64,000 bases of DNA from Linnemannia hyalina (GCA_019671135.1 JAHRHY010000012.1:682001-746000), one strand, 5' to 3'. Numbered from the stretch's first letter, positions 10,388-22,839 are shown. The notes: generated by a model from the sequence alone, not told the origin. Translations and numbers: made by a program.

Positions 10388-11505
10388 ATGGACATACACA
10401 TGACCAAATGCAAGTCCAAGGAGTCTTCTTCTGCGAGGTCTTCTTCTGCTTCTGCGTCTGCAGCGGCCTCTGCCTCGACCTCTGACCCCGCCAATAAGAA
10501 GATGGCCTCGGCCAAGGAGAAGCAAGAGATTACAGGTGCCAAGGCGGCTAAGGGGGAAAAGTACCAAAAGAGAACTGCCTTCGAGGTTGACGATAAAGAT
10601 GTCGAGAACGAGAGCGAGGCGGAAGGTCAACTGGGACACTACCGCCCGACCAAGGCGTATGTATTCTCACCGTCCATGTGTCTTTTTTCATCATGTCGAT
10701 TTTTTTGGACGGGTCGATCGGCGAAGCTGATTAGATCACCTGCTAATCATTCGCCCTTTCTTCATCATTTGTGTGCCTAGTCGCCGCATCCGGAAAGACA
10801 AAGCAGAAGAGACCGACGACGCTCGATCCATCCTCAAGCGTAAAAAGGCGGCCCGTAACGACGCCATCTGGAGGTTGATCACCAGTGGCCCCGTGACGCC
10901 CTCGGACTTGTCAATTAAAACCACAACGACCACAACCAAGAATGAGGTCGAAACAATGGGCGAGAGTATAATCAAAGTCGCCATCATCGACACCGTCACC
11001 ACCTTGGCCATGGAGGTTGCTCTTGCTGCTGCTGTCAGTGGCGTCGACTCTCGTGTTGTTGACGAGGCCCGAGATGCTGTGGATCAGTTGTCAATGTAAG
11101 TCAAACAGCTCGTTCTTTGTTGAGTGATTGTAGAACTTGGAATGTAGGCAAGAACGATATCTAAAAGAGCTCCCTTTTATTTACATTTGGTATGACAGCC
11201 ATGAAGGCGACTCGGAGAACAAAACAGGTGACATTACGGACATGAACATCAGTGGGGGTCAGAGCTCTGACGCCTCTGCTGCCGCCGTCGCCGCCGCCGC
11301 CATCAGTCCTCGTCGTAAGGTGAGCCTCTTGTTCCCTATTGTCCAGATGGGTAATGAGTATTGACGATTACTCGACTAAGACGCGCTCTAATTATTAGAG
11401 TTTTTACGCTTCGAATATATTTCTACTCCCTGCTAGACTCTTAACGTTTTGAACGATACCGCGTTGGAGAAGCTCTGGGCTGTCACGCGAGGAAAGTTCG
11501 GCTAG
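10388..11505 (+). CDS. Unrecognised protein, four exons
   Basis: Exons 10388-10656, 10781-11095, 11148-11319 and 11437-11505 splice in frame to 274 residues ending WAVTRGKFG. I do not recognise a family. The N-terminal third is Ser/Ala/Lys-rich and low complexity (SSSARSSSASASAAASASTS), followed by an acidic patch (VDDKDVENESEAEG). The middle is basic (RRIRKDKAEE, ILKRKKAARNDAIWRL) and could form helices. Then come a Thr run, an amphipathic stretch (IDTVTTLAMEVALAAAVSG) and an Ala-rich patch. Three canonical introns, two with TGCTAAT or similar branch sites, argue for a real gene. The charge pattern suggests a nuclear or nucleic-acid-associated protein, but that is a guess. It starts only 198 bp after the oxidase stop, on the same strand. 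Confidence 0.68.
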
Positions 11506-11806
11506 ATAATTTTGGCGTGACAAGGAGTTGAACTCAGATCTGGGATGATCGGCACCCAGTTCTCACATTCACATTCGCATACACAGACATACATACAGCA
11601 AATGGAAAACGAAAAGAGGCCATTACGCCTACGCATACATATGGACACACATACGACAACACGCAATAGCAATTCAACACATACAGCACCATCACTCTTG
11701 TAACATCACATCTGCAGTAACAATTCAACAGTACAAATTAGCAGATGGCATCTATGTTGTATTAACTGCCAACTGAGGGGTATGTCTCTAATATTCTCTT
11801 CTATGA
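11506..11806. other. Short convergent spacer
   Basis: 301 bp of A/T- and CA-rich sequence (ACACATACG-type repeats) between the unknown gene and the 3' end of the leftward Nudix gene. Nothing else is seen. Confidence 0.5.
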
Positions 11807-13548
11807 CTAAACAAAGCTATGACGGGAAATAATACGAAAGTAAGTGTCTATCCCATGCGGCATGAAGTGGGAAATGAGAGGAGGTGGATGTAGTCCCGGT
11901 TGATCATCGTGAAGGAAGGATAACTTACGCAGACGGCATGAGTGGACGATATTTTCCTGCTGGAGTTCCTTTTGGTATTTCGATCGCCTGTGTAGGTCCT
12001 TCATCTCCAATCCTTCGAAGCACGCCTATATCGAAATGCAAAGAGACATAATGTCAGGCGCCAGCGAACATGAAGAGAGTACAGGTGGACAAAAACAAAA
12101 AAACCCTCAGTAGAAGGTAACTTCTTCGTCGTGGAATACGTACCATCCATGATGAAGGCAGTAAGCCCCCAGATAGTAATACCCTCCCCATCCACCTTCC
12201 AGACCGGGTACAAGAACTTGGAACTCCTGAACTGAACCATCGATCGTTTCTCAGGGTTCATCAGATCCTGCAAGGGTACTGTGAAAACCCTCTGGACCTC
12301 GTCCTTGTTAAACTTGATCGAGTCCAAATCCTCGATGGGTTCCTTGATGTATCCGACAAAGGGGTGAACCTTCAACGTGCAGCCCTTGTTGGGTAAGGGC
12401 GCACATTCACCCAGGACCTCAACTTTGTCCCGAGAGATAAAGATTTCTTCTTCCATTTCCCGGAGAGCGGTGTCAAGTACTGAAGTGTCGGTCGGGTCAC
12501 GTTTGCCCCCTGGGAAGCTATAGGAGGAATAGAACAAAGACGCGGAAAAAAATAAGAATGGGAACAGAGTAACCATCCACAACGACGCCAGTAGAATATA
12601 TGAAAATGCGCGATGGGAGAAGACGATCTTAAAGTAAACATGATGAGCTGCATGCGCGCATGACACCAAAGCGACAGCACTTTTCCTCCTCCTGTTTTTC
12701 CTGTTATTTTTTCCTTGAACGTCAAGAAGTTGCCCGTTGGTCCGCTGATGACACATCCGTAAGAGCTATATCAATCCTATTGTGAAGGTCGTATTACCTC
12801 ACTTCCCCTCGATGGTTCCTCATGTGTGGTGCTCGGACGGTGAATAGAACGCTTGGCACTCCCTTGTACATGCAGAGCGGCTATTTGCATGGTCAGGAGC
12901 GAGAGTGAGAGAGACCACGACAGACCAGTGAGAAAGAAAGGAGGAAAGAAGGCAAGAAGGAAGGAAAATGATGTTAGCGAGCGTGAAAGAGAACGAGTGC
13001 GAGGAGCATTCAAAGAGGGAACGAAACTAAAGGGGGTTCTTCTTCCGTAAAAAGATCAACCTACCTCTATTTCCTCCGTTTCTTTCTGTCCTTACCATGA
13101 AAACGCCCGCCTGACGAACAGGATCCTCCTTGCAATGCATGAAATAGGCACTAGTATCATCCCTTTCCACCAGACGCTGCCTGACCATGTCGAGGAAGGG
13201 TGCGTCCAATTGGATGGGATCTTTGGCTGACCAAGCTCCATTTGTACCTGTTGGTCCCGCCGACTCAGTCGATGTCTTAACTTCTGTTGTGGTCGTCTCT
13301 GTGTTTGCGCGGGCAGTAGCAGCGGTAGCGCTTGACGAGAACTCTCTCGCACCTCCTAAACGCTCAACAGCAAGTCTTCCTGTCGCATGACGATGGAGCA
13401 GATGGCCGGTGTGATGGCATTGTGATGTGGCTCGAGGGCTGGCGGTGGTGCAAAGATGAGTCCATGCCGATCGGGCGGATCGTTTCAAGGTCTGTTGTGT
13501 TGCCGACTGGACCATGACCATGTTGACCCTTGCTGCTGCCGAATGCAT
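11807..13548 (-). CDS. Nudix hydrolase, CoA diphosphatase type (NUDT8/PCD1-like), probably mitochondrial
   Basis: Five exons on the minus strand (13548-13096, 12880-12798, 12517-12144, 12025-11929, 11816-11807) give 338 residues. The N-terminus (about 1-90) is rich in Arg, Ser, Thr and His and has few acidic residues, like a mitochondrial presequence. The conserved core reads AGVFMPLCMYKGVPSVLFTV, then VRAPHMRNHRGEVSFPGGKRD, the UPF0035 signature that marks CoA pyrophosphatases. The Nudix helix LREMEEE (197-203) keeps the catalytic glutamates, but the Gly normally two positions later is Phe (EEEIFI). The expected reaction is hydrolysis of CoA or acyl-CoA to phosphopantetheine and 3',5'-ADP. 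The last exon is only 10 nt (ending A-F-V-stop), so the extreme C-terminus is uncertain. Confidence 0.86.
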
Positions 13549-14093
13549 CTGCCCTGTGATTGCGTGCTTGAATCCTGTGTTTGTGTGTTTGAATCAAAAA
13601 AAGCAAAAAAAGGTGCAGCCAAGGCTACGGAGCTTTCTCTCCACAGCGCCAGTAGAAAGCAGTCATATCAATGACTATCTACCGGCTGCACGGACAAACA
13701 AGAAAGCCCAAGATTGGCCAGAAACTGTGGGGAATGCAACTATTGATTTTCGGCTGAGATTGACAGGAGCTACTAAGGACGCCCTACGATCCTACGATCC
13801 TACAACCGCCTACCGATCCCAATGATTCCCAATGCGACAACCAAAATGTCAAGATATCGAATATCTCTACGCGCACCATATGCACCCATTCATCAACACC
13901 AGCATTAACACTTTTGCATTTTCACACACACTTTCCTACACCGGTCAATACGGTCCTTCCTCCCAATCTCTGCGTCGCCTATAAAGTCCGATACTCTTCC
14001 CCTGCAAAAGAAACTTTTTATCTCCAACAAAACTCCTCTTCCTTCTCCTCCACACACACAAAACAAAAACAACAAACAATAACACAGGCAGTC
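13549..14093. other. Divergent promoter region of Nudix and first CAP gene
   Basis: 545 bp. It contains short tandem CTACGATC(CTACGATC) copies near 13787-13802. On the CAP side there is a TATA-like CTATAAAG at 13979-13986, about 110 bp before the CAP start, followed by an A/C-rich leader. Confidence 0.6.
13979..13986 (+). promoter_or_regulatory. TATA-like box of first CAP gene
   Basis: CTATAAAG lies 108 bp upstream of the ATG at 14094. The tandem paralogue has an AT-rich GATAAATAG at nearly the same distance (16180-16188, 100 bp upstream of its ATG), which supports a shared core-promoter layout. Confidence 0.5.
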
Positions 14094-15043
14094 ATGAAGA
14101 TCCCACGCTCAGTCCTCGCAGCCGTCGCCGCCCTCCTGGTCGCCTCGGCCTCCTCCGCCCAACAGGATGCCCTTGACATGGACACCGACATGAACGCCGC
14201 TGTCGAACCCACCTCGGCAGATCCCGTCGGATTCCTCAACGTAGGTCGCGGTCGTCTCGTTTCCGTCACCAGTTCCGAATACGAATCCATCGAGCGCGGC
14301 GAGTGGCCCGATACCTCTTCCAAGCCTGGCGAGGAGATCAACCCTGACGCTGCTGCTACTGCCGTCGGCACTGCGGTCGTGCTCTCGCAGGACGAGATCA
14401 AGAGCGTCTTGGAGGCTCATAACAAGCTCCGTGCACTCCATGGTGCCCCTGCTCTGACTTGGAACGCGGAGTCTGCCAAGTTTGGAGATGATTGGCTCAA
14501 GTCTTGTGAGTTTAAGCACAGCGGCGGCAAGGTAAAGTTCTTTCCACGATTTTTGTGTTGCATCGACAAATCTTTTTGCCTTTTTGTTAACCCATTTGTA
14601 CTTCTGTTCTATGGATAACATAGTACGGAGAGAACCTTGCCGCTGGATACAAGGACTTCCCAACTGCCGTCCAGGCCTGGTACGATGAGATCAAGTCTTA
14701 CGACTTCTCCAATCCCGGATTCACCGGAGCCACCGGTAAGTCATCCATCACTCATAGATAAAAAAAACGGTCATCTAAGCCAGCACCCTCAAAACAACAC
14801 GCTCAAAGAAATGCAAGTTTTTTTGTTCACACACTCATCACGCTCCTTCCTCTTCATCCCTCTTCAATTGTAGGTCACTTTACGCAGGTCGTGTGGAAGA
14901 GCTCGAAGACGTTGGGATGTGCCAAGAGAATCTGCCCCGCGTGGAATGTGTACATCTGCGAGTACGATCCCCCAGGCAACATTGTCACCAAGGACAACTC
15001 GTACTTCAAGAACAATGTTCTTCCCCTTGGCACCAAGCTTTAA
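14094..15043 (+). CDS. Secreted CAP/SCP (PR-1, Pry-like) protein 1
   Basis: Exons 14094-14531, 14624-14735 and 14874-15043 encode 239 residues. [20 protein letters not shown] is a signal peptide. A 60-80 residue N-terminal region contains [13 protein letters not shown] and [13 protein letters not shown], shared with the downstream paralogue but not part of the standard CAP fold. The CAP domain (about 98-239) has [16 protein letters not shown], the central [12 protein letters not shown]1 motif [11 protein letters not shown] and CAP2 motif [10 protein letters not shown], with Cys residues placed for disulfides. The domain family includes plant PR-1 and yeast Pry proteins, which bind sterols or other lipids outside the cell. 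Intron 1 (14532-14623) falls between GGK and YGENL and is absent from the paralogue. AATAAA near 15145 ends the transcript. Confidence 0.95.
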
Positions 15044-16287
15044 AAATAAGGATATGCTCGATACCCCTGAATCATTAATGAACAAGCGAGCATACCGAAG
15101 CAAAAACAAAAACAAGCATACCCTTGCCCCAAAAACAATTGAATAATAAAACAAAAATTCTTTACTGCAAAAAAAAAACCAAGTGAGGTTGAATGCGTGA
15201 CATGGACAATATACCTGCCTGTTGATTTCTTAGAGATGTTACGTACTTCTGCATGAAACGAGTCGTATGCTAGAGGTATGTTAGTCTCTGATCATTTTCC
15301 GTTCATTCCTATTTGCATTGGTAAGAAACAAAAAAACTAATCGTATCGATATCCCTAGATGGTTGCCTTGGCACTTTGTCTTTCTCACTTGAGACGAAAC
15401 GCGTTTAGTAAAGAAAAGCGTTTAATTCACGTAGTCAACGAGCATAGAATCCTGGACTAGCAATACTATTCCACGTCCGACCATTGATGTGACATTGCAA
15501 TTGATTTTAATATAGAGCCAAGAGAGAGACGAGGCTTATCCATGCAGATTAGATGCTACTCGGACATGCAAAGATTGTCCAAACAAGAAAAGAACATTGA
15601 GGCCACGCGTTACCATCCCTTGTTTTTTCTTTTCCAATTCCATTTGGTTTTTTCCTCTTGATGGCCGATTTCCGAGGGAGAGAGGGGGCTTTGTGTGAGG
15701 AAGAAAAGGAGGATTGTTTGCTGCTCCGTGCAGATTAACCTAAAAAAGTCGAATCAAACATCCAAGGGGTTGACACCACCGAGAGAGGGAAGAGAAAATT
15801 GCGATTCCACCTTTTGTTGTTTCGACATTGGATGAGGCTTTGTCCAAAAGAGGTGTCTTCACTGTCGCCAAGTAGCAATTCGTAGTTCCAAGACGACGGG
15901 AAAGAGGAATGTAGAAACACTGTCATCCTTGAAGAAAAGAGAGAAAGTGGGTCCTCTGTTTAATTGTGCAGAGAAGTGGAAGGGAGAGAAGGAGGGTGTT
16001 CTTGTCTACCTATTTTGCATGCATAGGCGGCATCAGAATCTTGAACCCTTTTTCTCACTCAGTTCCTCACGCCTTCACTCTCCAGAAACTCATTCATGAA
16101 AACATGTACAGGACATTTGCACTCAAACCACAGTATTCCAAACCCTACGCGAAATTAAAAATCCAGATTTTCGGAAACAGATAAATAGCCCATGTTCGAA
16201 AAATCATACTCAAAACAACGACAACGACAACGACAACGACAAACCAACAAACACAGCAACCAAACAAAACAAAATAAACAAACAACC
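15044..16287. other. Intergenic region between tandem CAP genes
   Basis: About 1.24 kb. The left part is the 3' flank of CAP gene 1; the right part is the promoter of CAP gene 2, with the AT-rich GATAAATAG at 16180-16188 and a CAACGA microsatellite in the leader (16214-16242). No gene is seen. Confidence 0.6.
16214..16242 (+). repeat. (ACAACG) hexanucleotide repeat in CAP2 leader
   Basis: About four to five copies of ACAACG precede the A/C-rich 5' leader of the second CAP gene, within 75 bp of its ATG. It probably lies in the 5' UTR. Confidence 0.8.
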
Positions 16288-17118
16288 ATGAAAATCCCGA
16301 GCGCAATCCTTGCTACCGTCGCCCTCTTGGTCGCCTCCGTCTCTGCCCAACAAGAATCTCTCGACGTCACCACTCAGCCCGTCGACGCCACCACTGTAAG
16401 CGAACAAGGTTCAGTCGAGCCCACAATGGCCGAACCAATCGGATTCATCAACACCGGCAAGGGCCGCCTCCTCCCCTTCACCAGCTCCGAATTTGAAGCC
16501 ATCGAGCGCGGCGAGTGGCCCCAATCCCTCCCAGCATCCGAGATGCCCGAAACGACCGACGAAAAGTTCAAGGCGAGTGGTCTCTCAGGCGAGGAAATCC
16601 AGGGTATCTTGGACCACCACAACTACTACCGTTCCCTCCATGGTGCCCCCGCACTGTCTTGGAACTGGGAAGCTGCCAATTTTGGTGAGAACTGGCTTCA
16701 GTACTGCGCGTTCCAGCATAGTCGTGGCAAGTTTGGAGAGAACCTTGCGGCGGGTTACAGTGATTTCCCTGCTGCTATCACAGGTTGGTATGATGAGGTC
16801 AGCAAGTACAACTTTAACTCTCCCGGTTTCGCCTCTGGCACCGGTAAGTAATACGGCGTATGGGTAGATATCAAAACAAAACACGTTTCCAACTGTATCG
16901 ATTACGTGTTCATGACCAACCACCATTTTTTCATTGAAATCAAAAACAAACACACAGGTCATTTCACCCATGTTGTTTGGAAGGGCACAAGGTCGGTCGG
17001 ATGCGCCAAGAGGGCCTGTCCCCGATGGACAATCTACATCTGCAACTACGACCCTCCAGGCAACATTGTCTCCTGGGACAACGCGTACTTCCGCGATAAT
17101 GTCAGTCCTCGTTGGTAG
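16288..17118 (+). CDS. Secreted CAP/SCP (PR-1, Pry-like) protein 2
   Basis: Two exons (16288-16843, 16958-17118) encode 238 residues. It is a tandem paralogue of the upstream CAP gene, same strand, 1.2 kb apart. The signal peptide is MKIPSAILATVALLVASVSA. The shared N-terminal block reads EPIGFINTGKGRL and SSEFEAIERGEWP. The CAP domain has [36 protein letters not shown] and YICNYDPPGN. The retained intron splits the Gly codon of TG|HFT at exactly the position used in the paralogue, so the genes share ancestry. The GGK|YGENL intron is missing here (RGKFGENL is contiguous), showing intron gain or loss after duplication. A role in extracellular lipid or sterol binding, or in host or soil interaction, is inferred from the family only. 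Confidence 0.95.
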
Positions 17119-17759
17119 ATCTGATTTTGGCTCTTTCAAATGGTTTACCGTACCACCCTCTTGTTCATTCGATTCCCCCAACGTTTGTGTTGGTAATAAA
17201 GAAATAGAGGCAAGGATAGAGAGTTTCGATAAGAACTCATCGATACCACCTTGTTCATCCACATTCATTCGCACCCTGTCACTTTGGTCACTACTTGAAA
17301 CCATCAAGGTTATGTCCATTGTCACATCTGTCGTGTCGTTTGCCTCCAAAATGTCGGAGTCGCGTCATCTCCTTCATCTCCTTGTTCACGACAATAGAAA
17401 TTTACCTTTTGCACGGGCGAGGAAAGCACCGTCAGCTCGGCGATTTCTTATATGTTCACTGGTGCTTTACTATCCTCCAGGATTTTCATATCTGAGCCCA
17501 ATGAAAATGGTGCGTGCATCCATCCATCGTCCAGAGTGCTCTGCATCCCGCTCTACTCAATCCATGCAAAAAAAAAACGAGCAAAAGGAGGAGAGAGATG
17601 AAAGAGAGGGAGAGATGAATGAAAATGAGACAAGTGGGTCTCGAAGGGGAAAGAGAAGGAAGAAGAAGGCAGCTCCTTTTCTGCCACCAGTCTGCATCTG
17701 CATGCGCGGAGCAAGCTCTCGATTTTATTGACTTTCGATATTGCACCATACTCTATTCT

Positions 17760-17780
17760 GCGGGATGCGGGATGCGGGAT
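17760..17780 (+). repeat. GCGGGAT x3 tandem heptamer
   Basis: Three exact consecutive copies of the heptamer GCGGGAT lie in gene-free DNA downstream of the second CAP gene. Confidence 0.85.
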
Positions 17781-20700
17781 GGAACATGATGGGTTCGATG
17801 TTCAAAAGACAAAATGAAGAGAGCTGCCTCTCAACCTAGGCGCGCGCCTCCTCTTTCCCTTTCGACTTTCTAGATATTTATGCAAGCACGCAGCATAGAC
17901 ATATACACACATACGCACATGGTATGAAAAGGTGGATAAAAAAATCAGGTTTAATCTACCTGTAATACATTGGGAAGGAAGGGGCACATCATGGGATCGA
18001 GAGAAGAAAATAAAGTAATAACAGACAGACCATGGCCCAATTTTTCTGTAGGGGGTCAGTCGATCGCTTGATCCCTCAGGTAAGATGAAAGTGGACCATC
18101 CATCCTCCCATTGCTTTTTTTGTTTTTGATCCTATTTTGCAACAGGAGAAGAAGAGAGGAGGGAGAGAAAGCGAGATATGAAAAAAATGAAATACCATGC
18201 ACCCTACCCATGCAATGCCATGGTTCATGTTTGTTGCTGACCCCATTCTCGAACTGCCATGCAAGGCAGGTAGTGTAGCTAAGCGAACTTTTCTGCAAGC
18301 TAGCTGCCATTACCAATCCTTCATCCAGCTTTCTACACCTTCAAGAGGACATACATATTAACTCATGATTATCCTTCTTCCCGAGGAGGAGGAGGAGGAA
18401 GAGGAGGAGGAGTTGAGCAACTTGTGTTTTTTGCTCACCTATGCCGATTGCAGGGGGTGGAAGGGGTGGAGATCAGAAGGAGAAAAGACGACAGAGGCGA
18501 CGGTAAAAGAAAGAGAAAGAGGTTGGTCGATCACTGGCATAAGGCCATCATGTCCGACATTTGCCCTTTGGCTGACTCTCACCTTCCCCATATGCTTCCG
18601 CAGCTCTGGCGTTTAGACGGCGATTGTTATTGTTACACGCCAATTAGGCATTTTCCATCCTTCTTTCCTTCCTTCCTTCCATCCTTTCCTTTCCTTCTTC
18701 CTCTCTCTGGTTACACTGACAGTGCAGTCAGGACCTCCCATTGAAGAAAAAAGACAAATAAACACGCAGGAAGAGTACCTAAGCACCAGCAAACAAACAA
18801 CAAACAAAGCAGCGGCAGCAACCAAATAAATTGTGCTCACTCTGCCCTTTTTCCATCGGCCCTGCTGCAAATCCTCCTCCTTCCTCTATTCCTCCCTTCT
18901 TCTTCCTCCTTCTGCTCCTTCCTTTGTGCTCCCACCCCCTTTCTTTTTCTTTTTCGTCTTCAATGAAAAGAAAAAAAAAGAAAAATCCCGCGTGGGCCAT
19001 TTTTTTTCCTGTTGTTGCTTAGCCAAGAACAAAAATATCGGAGTACAACATGAATTTGCCATTGGCCATCAAAGCGGAGAATGAGCCAACGTGCCATTCA
19101 ATGAAGAGAGAGAGAAAGAGAGAGAGAGCAGGAAAAAAATTCAGCGAGGGTGCATTGCAGGCTAATGGCAATACAAGAAAAAGAGGACACTCTGCCTGCC
19201 TGCAAAAGAATAATGAGCTAAAAGAAGCACATAGGACAAAAAAAAAAAGAGAGGGAAACAAAAAAAAAAAGAGATGTGAACCTGTACTCTGGAATGAAAG
19301 GAGAAATGGATATGGGCTATGTTTTGCAGGCTGGGGTAGCTGTTTACGATTTCTATTTTATTCATACTCGAAGTCCTAGTCAACTTCTCTGTCTCCTTAT
19401 TTCTCTCTTCTTTCTATGTGTATAGCTCTTTGGCCCTCTGTGTATCCCGCAAGGGTTCTTAAAAAATGAAAGGGAGTAGGGTGACAATACATCTTTCTCA
19501 TCGCGAATCAAAAAAGCTAAAGACCAAGCATTACTTTCTGTTTAAGGGTCAAGAGGTACCAAACAACTAACAAAAAAAAAAGAGTCTGTCCTAGGGAGTG
19601 AACCTACATGGATATCCTTGCAGTTTTGTTGTTGGATTAAAATGTCACTTTTTTCATATCCCTCTCCTCCTTTGTCGTGCCCTCCTCCTCTCTCTGTCTA
19701 TCAATCTCCTTCTCTGGCTGTCTCCCCTCTCCTCCTTTTTTTTCTGCCTAAAGCCAGGGTGGTACAAGAGCCGTGCATGCGATCTGGAGCAATTGGGAGA
19801 AATAATAATAGCTTTTTCGCATGGGCCATCACAGATGATAATGTGATGAATATAATGTACTCTTGAGCTTATTTTTTTGTTTGTTGAGGTGCACAAGGAA
19901 GGGAGAGAGTAGAAGATAAACGAGGGGGTGCGTGAGAGGAACAAGTGAAGAAGAGTACGAAGAGAGGAGGGATGAAGGGACCGCGAAGAGGAGAGAGAGT
20001 GGGCAGTGGACTATGAATGGGTAGATGGATGGGTAGAAGGGATCAAAGTTGGAGGAAAGAGGAAAGAGAGGAGATGGAAGTGAGAAGGAGAGACATGATG
20101 TGTCCGAGGGCCAGCTTCCCGTCCTAATGTCTGATCGTCCACATCAACACAGCTGTTTGTGACACAACAAGGGCGTATCCTACTGCAGATGGGAGGGAGA
20201 TAGTAGTCAAGATAGATAGCCAAGATGGAGCTAAGCACAGGTCATTACACTCTACTCCACTCCACTCCAATCCTTGTTATCTGGCATATGTCTCTGGTGG
20301 TTTGGCAATCGAAGATATCAGATAATAGGGATGATGAGGGTCCCCACACACATAAAAGGGATCACCACTGCCTTCGGTACCCCTGATCATGTGTAATGCT
20401 CACAGTCTGAGACTTCCCCTTCATCGTGTTCATGTGTGTTGCTTTGCGGCCGCCGAAGCGGACTCGTTGTTAATTTCTTTTTTTTCCGTTCCCGATGCCG
20501 ATTATGTTTGTTACTTCGCATTCATGCTGCCCTGGGAACGATTTCAAAACGATAGAAACAAACCGTCAAGAAAGAGAGCGCTTAAAATCTTTGACTATGT
20601 CTTAATGCACAGGTGAACAGGTCTTACTCTCACAAGGGTAATCGACCTACTTTTCAAGCTGCAACACCAACCAGGAACGTAAAATTTGCCGACCTTCCGG

Positions 20701-22345
20701 CGTTTGATACGAGACCTACAATGCATTTTGTTGACTATTTTTTTTACACGACGATAAGGGAGAACAAGAAAACAAAACTCCAAAGTCAGGTTCTGGTTTG
20801 GTGCCTGAAGGGGAGGAGTAGGAAGTGGCAGAATGAAAGTTCCGGATCTCAATATGGCCCTTTTGTCGGTTCCAAAAAGCCATTACGCCAAACAGAAGGC
20901 CACAAGTGAGCACCACCAAGAGCAAGTGAATGAGTGCCAAGGCTATTTTTTATCCGCCACGGCACCCTGTGCACTCCAGCCACCAGTCAAGCGCCCCGAA
21001 AACATCAGGTGGTAAAAAACGGTGAGAAATGAAAAAGAAGAAGGCGACGAAAAAGAGTCATGAATGCCCCGATTGTCCTGTGTGTCTGGGTGTGTGGATG
21101 AGAGAGTCGTAGTTGTTTATTTAAGCAAAAGAGAATTGCGTTTGCATATTTTTTGGAACTGTGGGTTTATGTTTTCGGCCTAACTGTTTGTTTATTTTAT
21201 TTTCGCCGAAGGAGAAGGAAGGAGATAGGACAGACCTTTGTCGGGTGTCTCTTGTTCAAAGGAGCGAGGAGTGAGAGGGAGTGACGAAAAGAGGAGGGAA
21301 GAGAAAGGGAGCACTCGTCCCCATTGGGGCTCGTGAGAGGTTCGGTTTCGAATGGCTCAACTCTAAATCTTTCTGGGAACCAACGAGAGGGGCGGAGGAA
21401 AAGAGTGGCAGACGAAAAAGAGGCTGAAGGGAGAAGGGTCCATCCGCAAAATTATAATGTAGTCCAGGGCTTTTTTGTTTGTTTATGTTAGCATGTATCA
21501 GAGATAAAAACGAGATATATATAATATCCGTGTCGATGAGAAAGGAAAATAGTACGTCTATGCCACCCTACGACCCAGGCACTGATAGGCTTCTTGGCAA
21601 TCAATTGATCCATTGCAGGCATCGTTGTTGATTGTGGATAGATAGTAATAGAAGGAATAGGCCCATCCTAGACAACTACTCAGCAGGTTTTATTCCTTTG
21701 GTATGTTTCCTGCGATAGACGTACAGTACTACACACCGACTACGTTTCGAGTCAAGTCGAGTCGAGTTGAGGCTAAGCCAGTAGGATGGAACAATGAGTC
21801 TGGTGAGTGCCAAGGAGAGAAGAAGAAAAAGAGAAGATCAAACCAAACCAGGGGGTTGACCATCAGGTTCAATCGTCTGTGCGACCCTGTCTTGATGGAC
21901 CGTCAGCGGTAGGTTGAAATAGAACACAAGGAGTTAGTTATGTTGATCAGAGCAGCAAGGGAAGAAGGCAAGTACAAAGGAAGGGAAGAGAAGAAGAGAA
22001 GAGAAGAGAAGAGAAGAAAAGAAAGGCATGAAAGGGCGCGAAGGCAGGACAGGAGAAGAGAGGGGATGAGAAAGGAGAAAATGAATGTACCAGTACACCA
22101 TGGCCATGTTTAATTTTTAAGATGGACATAGAGTGAGCAAAATAATGAATAAAAAGAAGAGAAAACAATTGAATGACAAAAACAATAAGGATTCAATTCA
22201 ATCGTGCTCATTGTTTGTCCAATGCAACAACATCCGCGGAGTCAATGGGGTGGGTGTATTCAATTGAAAAAAAAAAAGAAAAAAGAGGGGCGGCACAAGG
22301 GACCCTTTGGGTGAGTGGTGCATCGACCAAGTCCTTTAAAAGGGC

Positions 22346-22479
22346 CCGTCCTTTCTCTTTTTCCTCTCCCTCCTTTTTTTCCCTTCTTTCTTCTTCTCTT
22401 TTTTTGTTTCACTCCTTCACTCTCTCACTCTTTCTCTCTCTCACTCTTTCTCTCTTTCACTCTTTCTTTCTCTCTCGCC
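22346..22479 (+). repeat. Pyrimidine-rich CTTTCTCTCTCA minisatellite
   Basis: This is an almost pure C/T tract with imperfect repeats of TCACTCTTTCTCTC upstream of the response-regulator gene. Such tracts are common in fungal core promoters, but this one lies 420-550 bp from the ATG and is unusually long. Confidence 0.75.
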
Positions 22480-22827
22480 TCTACTCAACCAACTCTCAAC
22501 CTCAGTTACTCATACCTACTACGTCCATTGCGATACCATTGCCTCAACCACATCCAACTCTCCCTCCCTCTTCGCCTTACCCGTTCGTTACTTGCGATAG
22601 TTTCCCTATCCCCTCCCTTTGTCCTAACGCAACCTAACGGCCCACCCTCTCGCCCTTCGCCTCCTCGCGCTTACTCGCTCCCCTTCTTCGTCCAACCAAC
22701 CACAGACAATTACTTCCTAGCTACTGCGGTCATCATCTCGTCACTCCCTCTCTCTTTCAACCCCACCCACCCCTACCAAAAACAAGCCGTCGCGTTCCTG
22801 GTGCTTACCCGTCCAGGAATTCGACAA

Positions 22828-22839
22828 CTATAAAAAAGG
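22828..22839 (+). promoter_or_regulatory. TATA box of response-regulator gene
   Basis: CTATAAAAAAGG is 59-70 bp upstream of the ATG at 22898 and follows a long pyrimidine tract. The spacing fits a TATA-directed start with a short leader. Confidence 0.6.
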
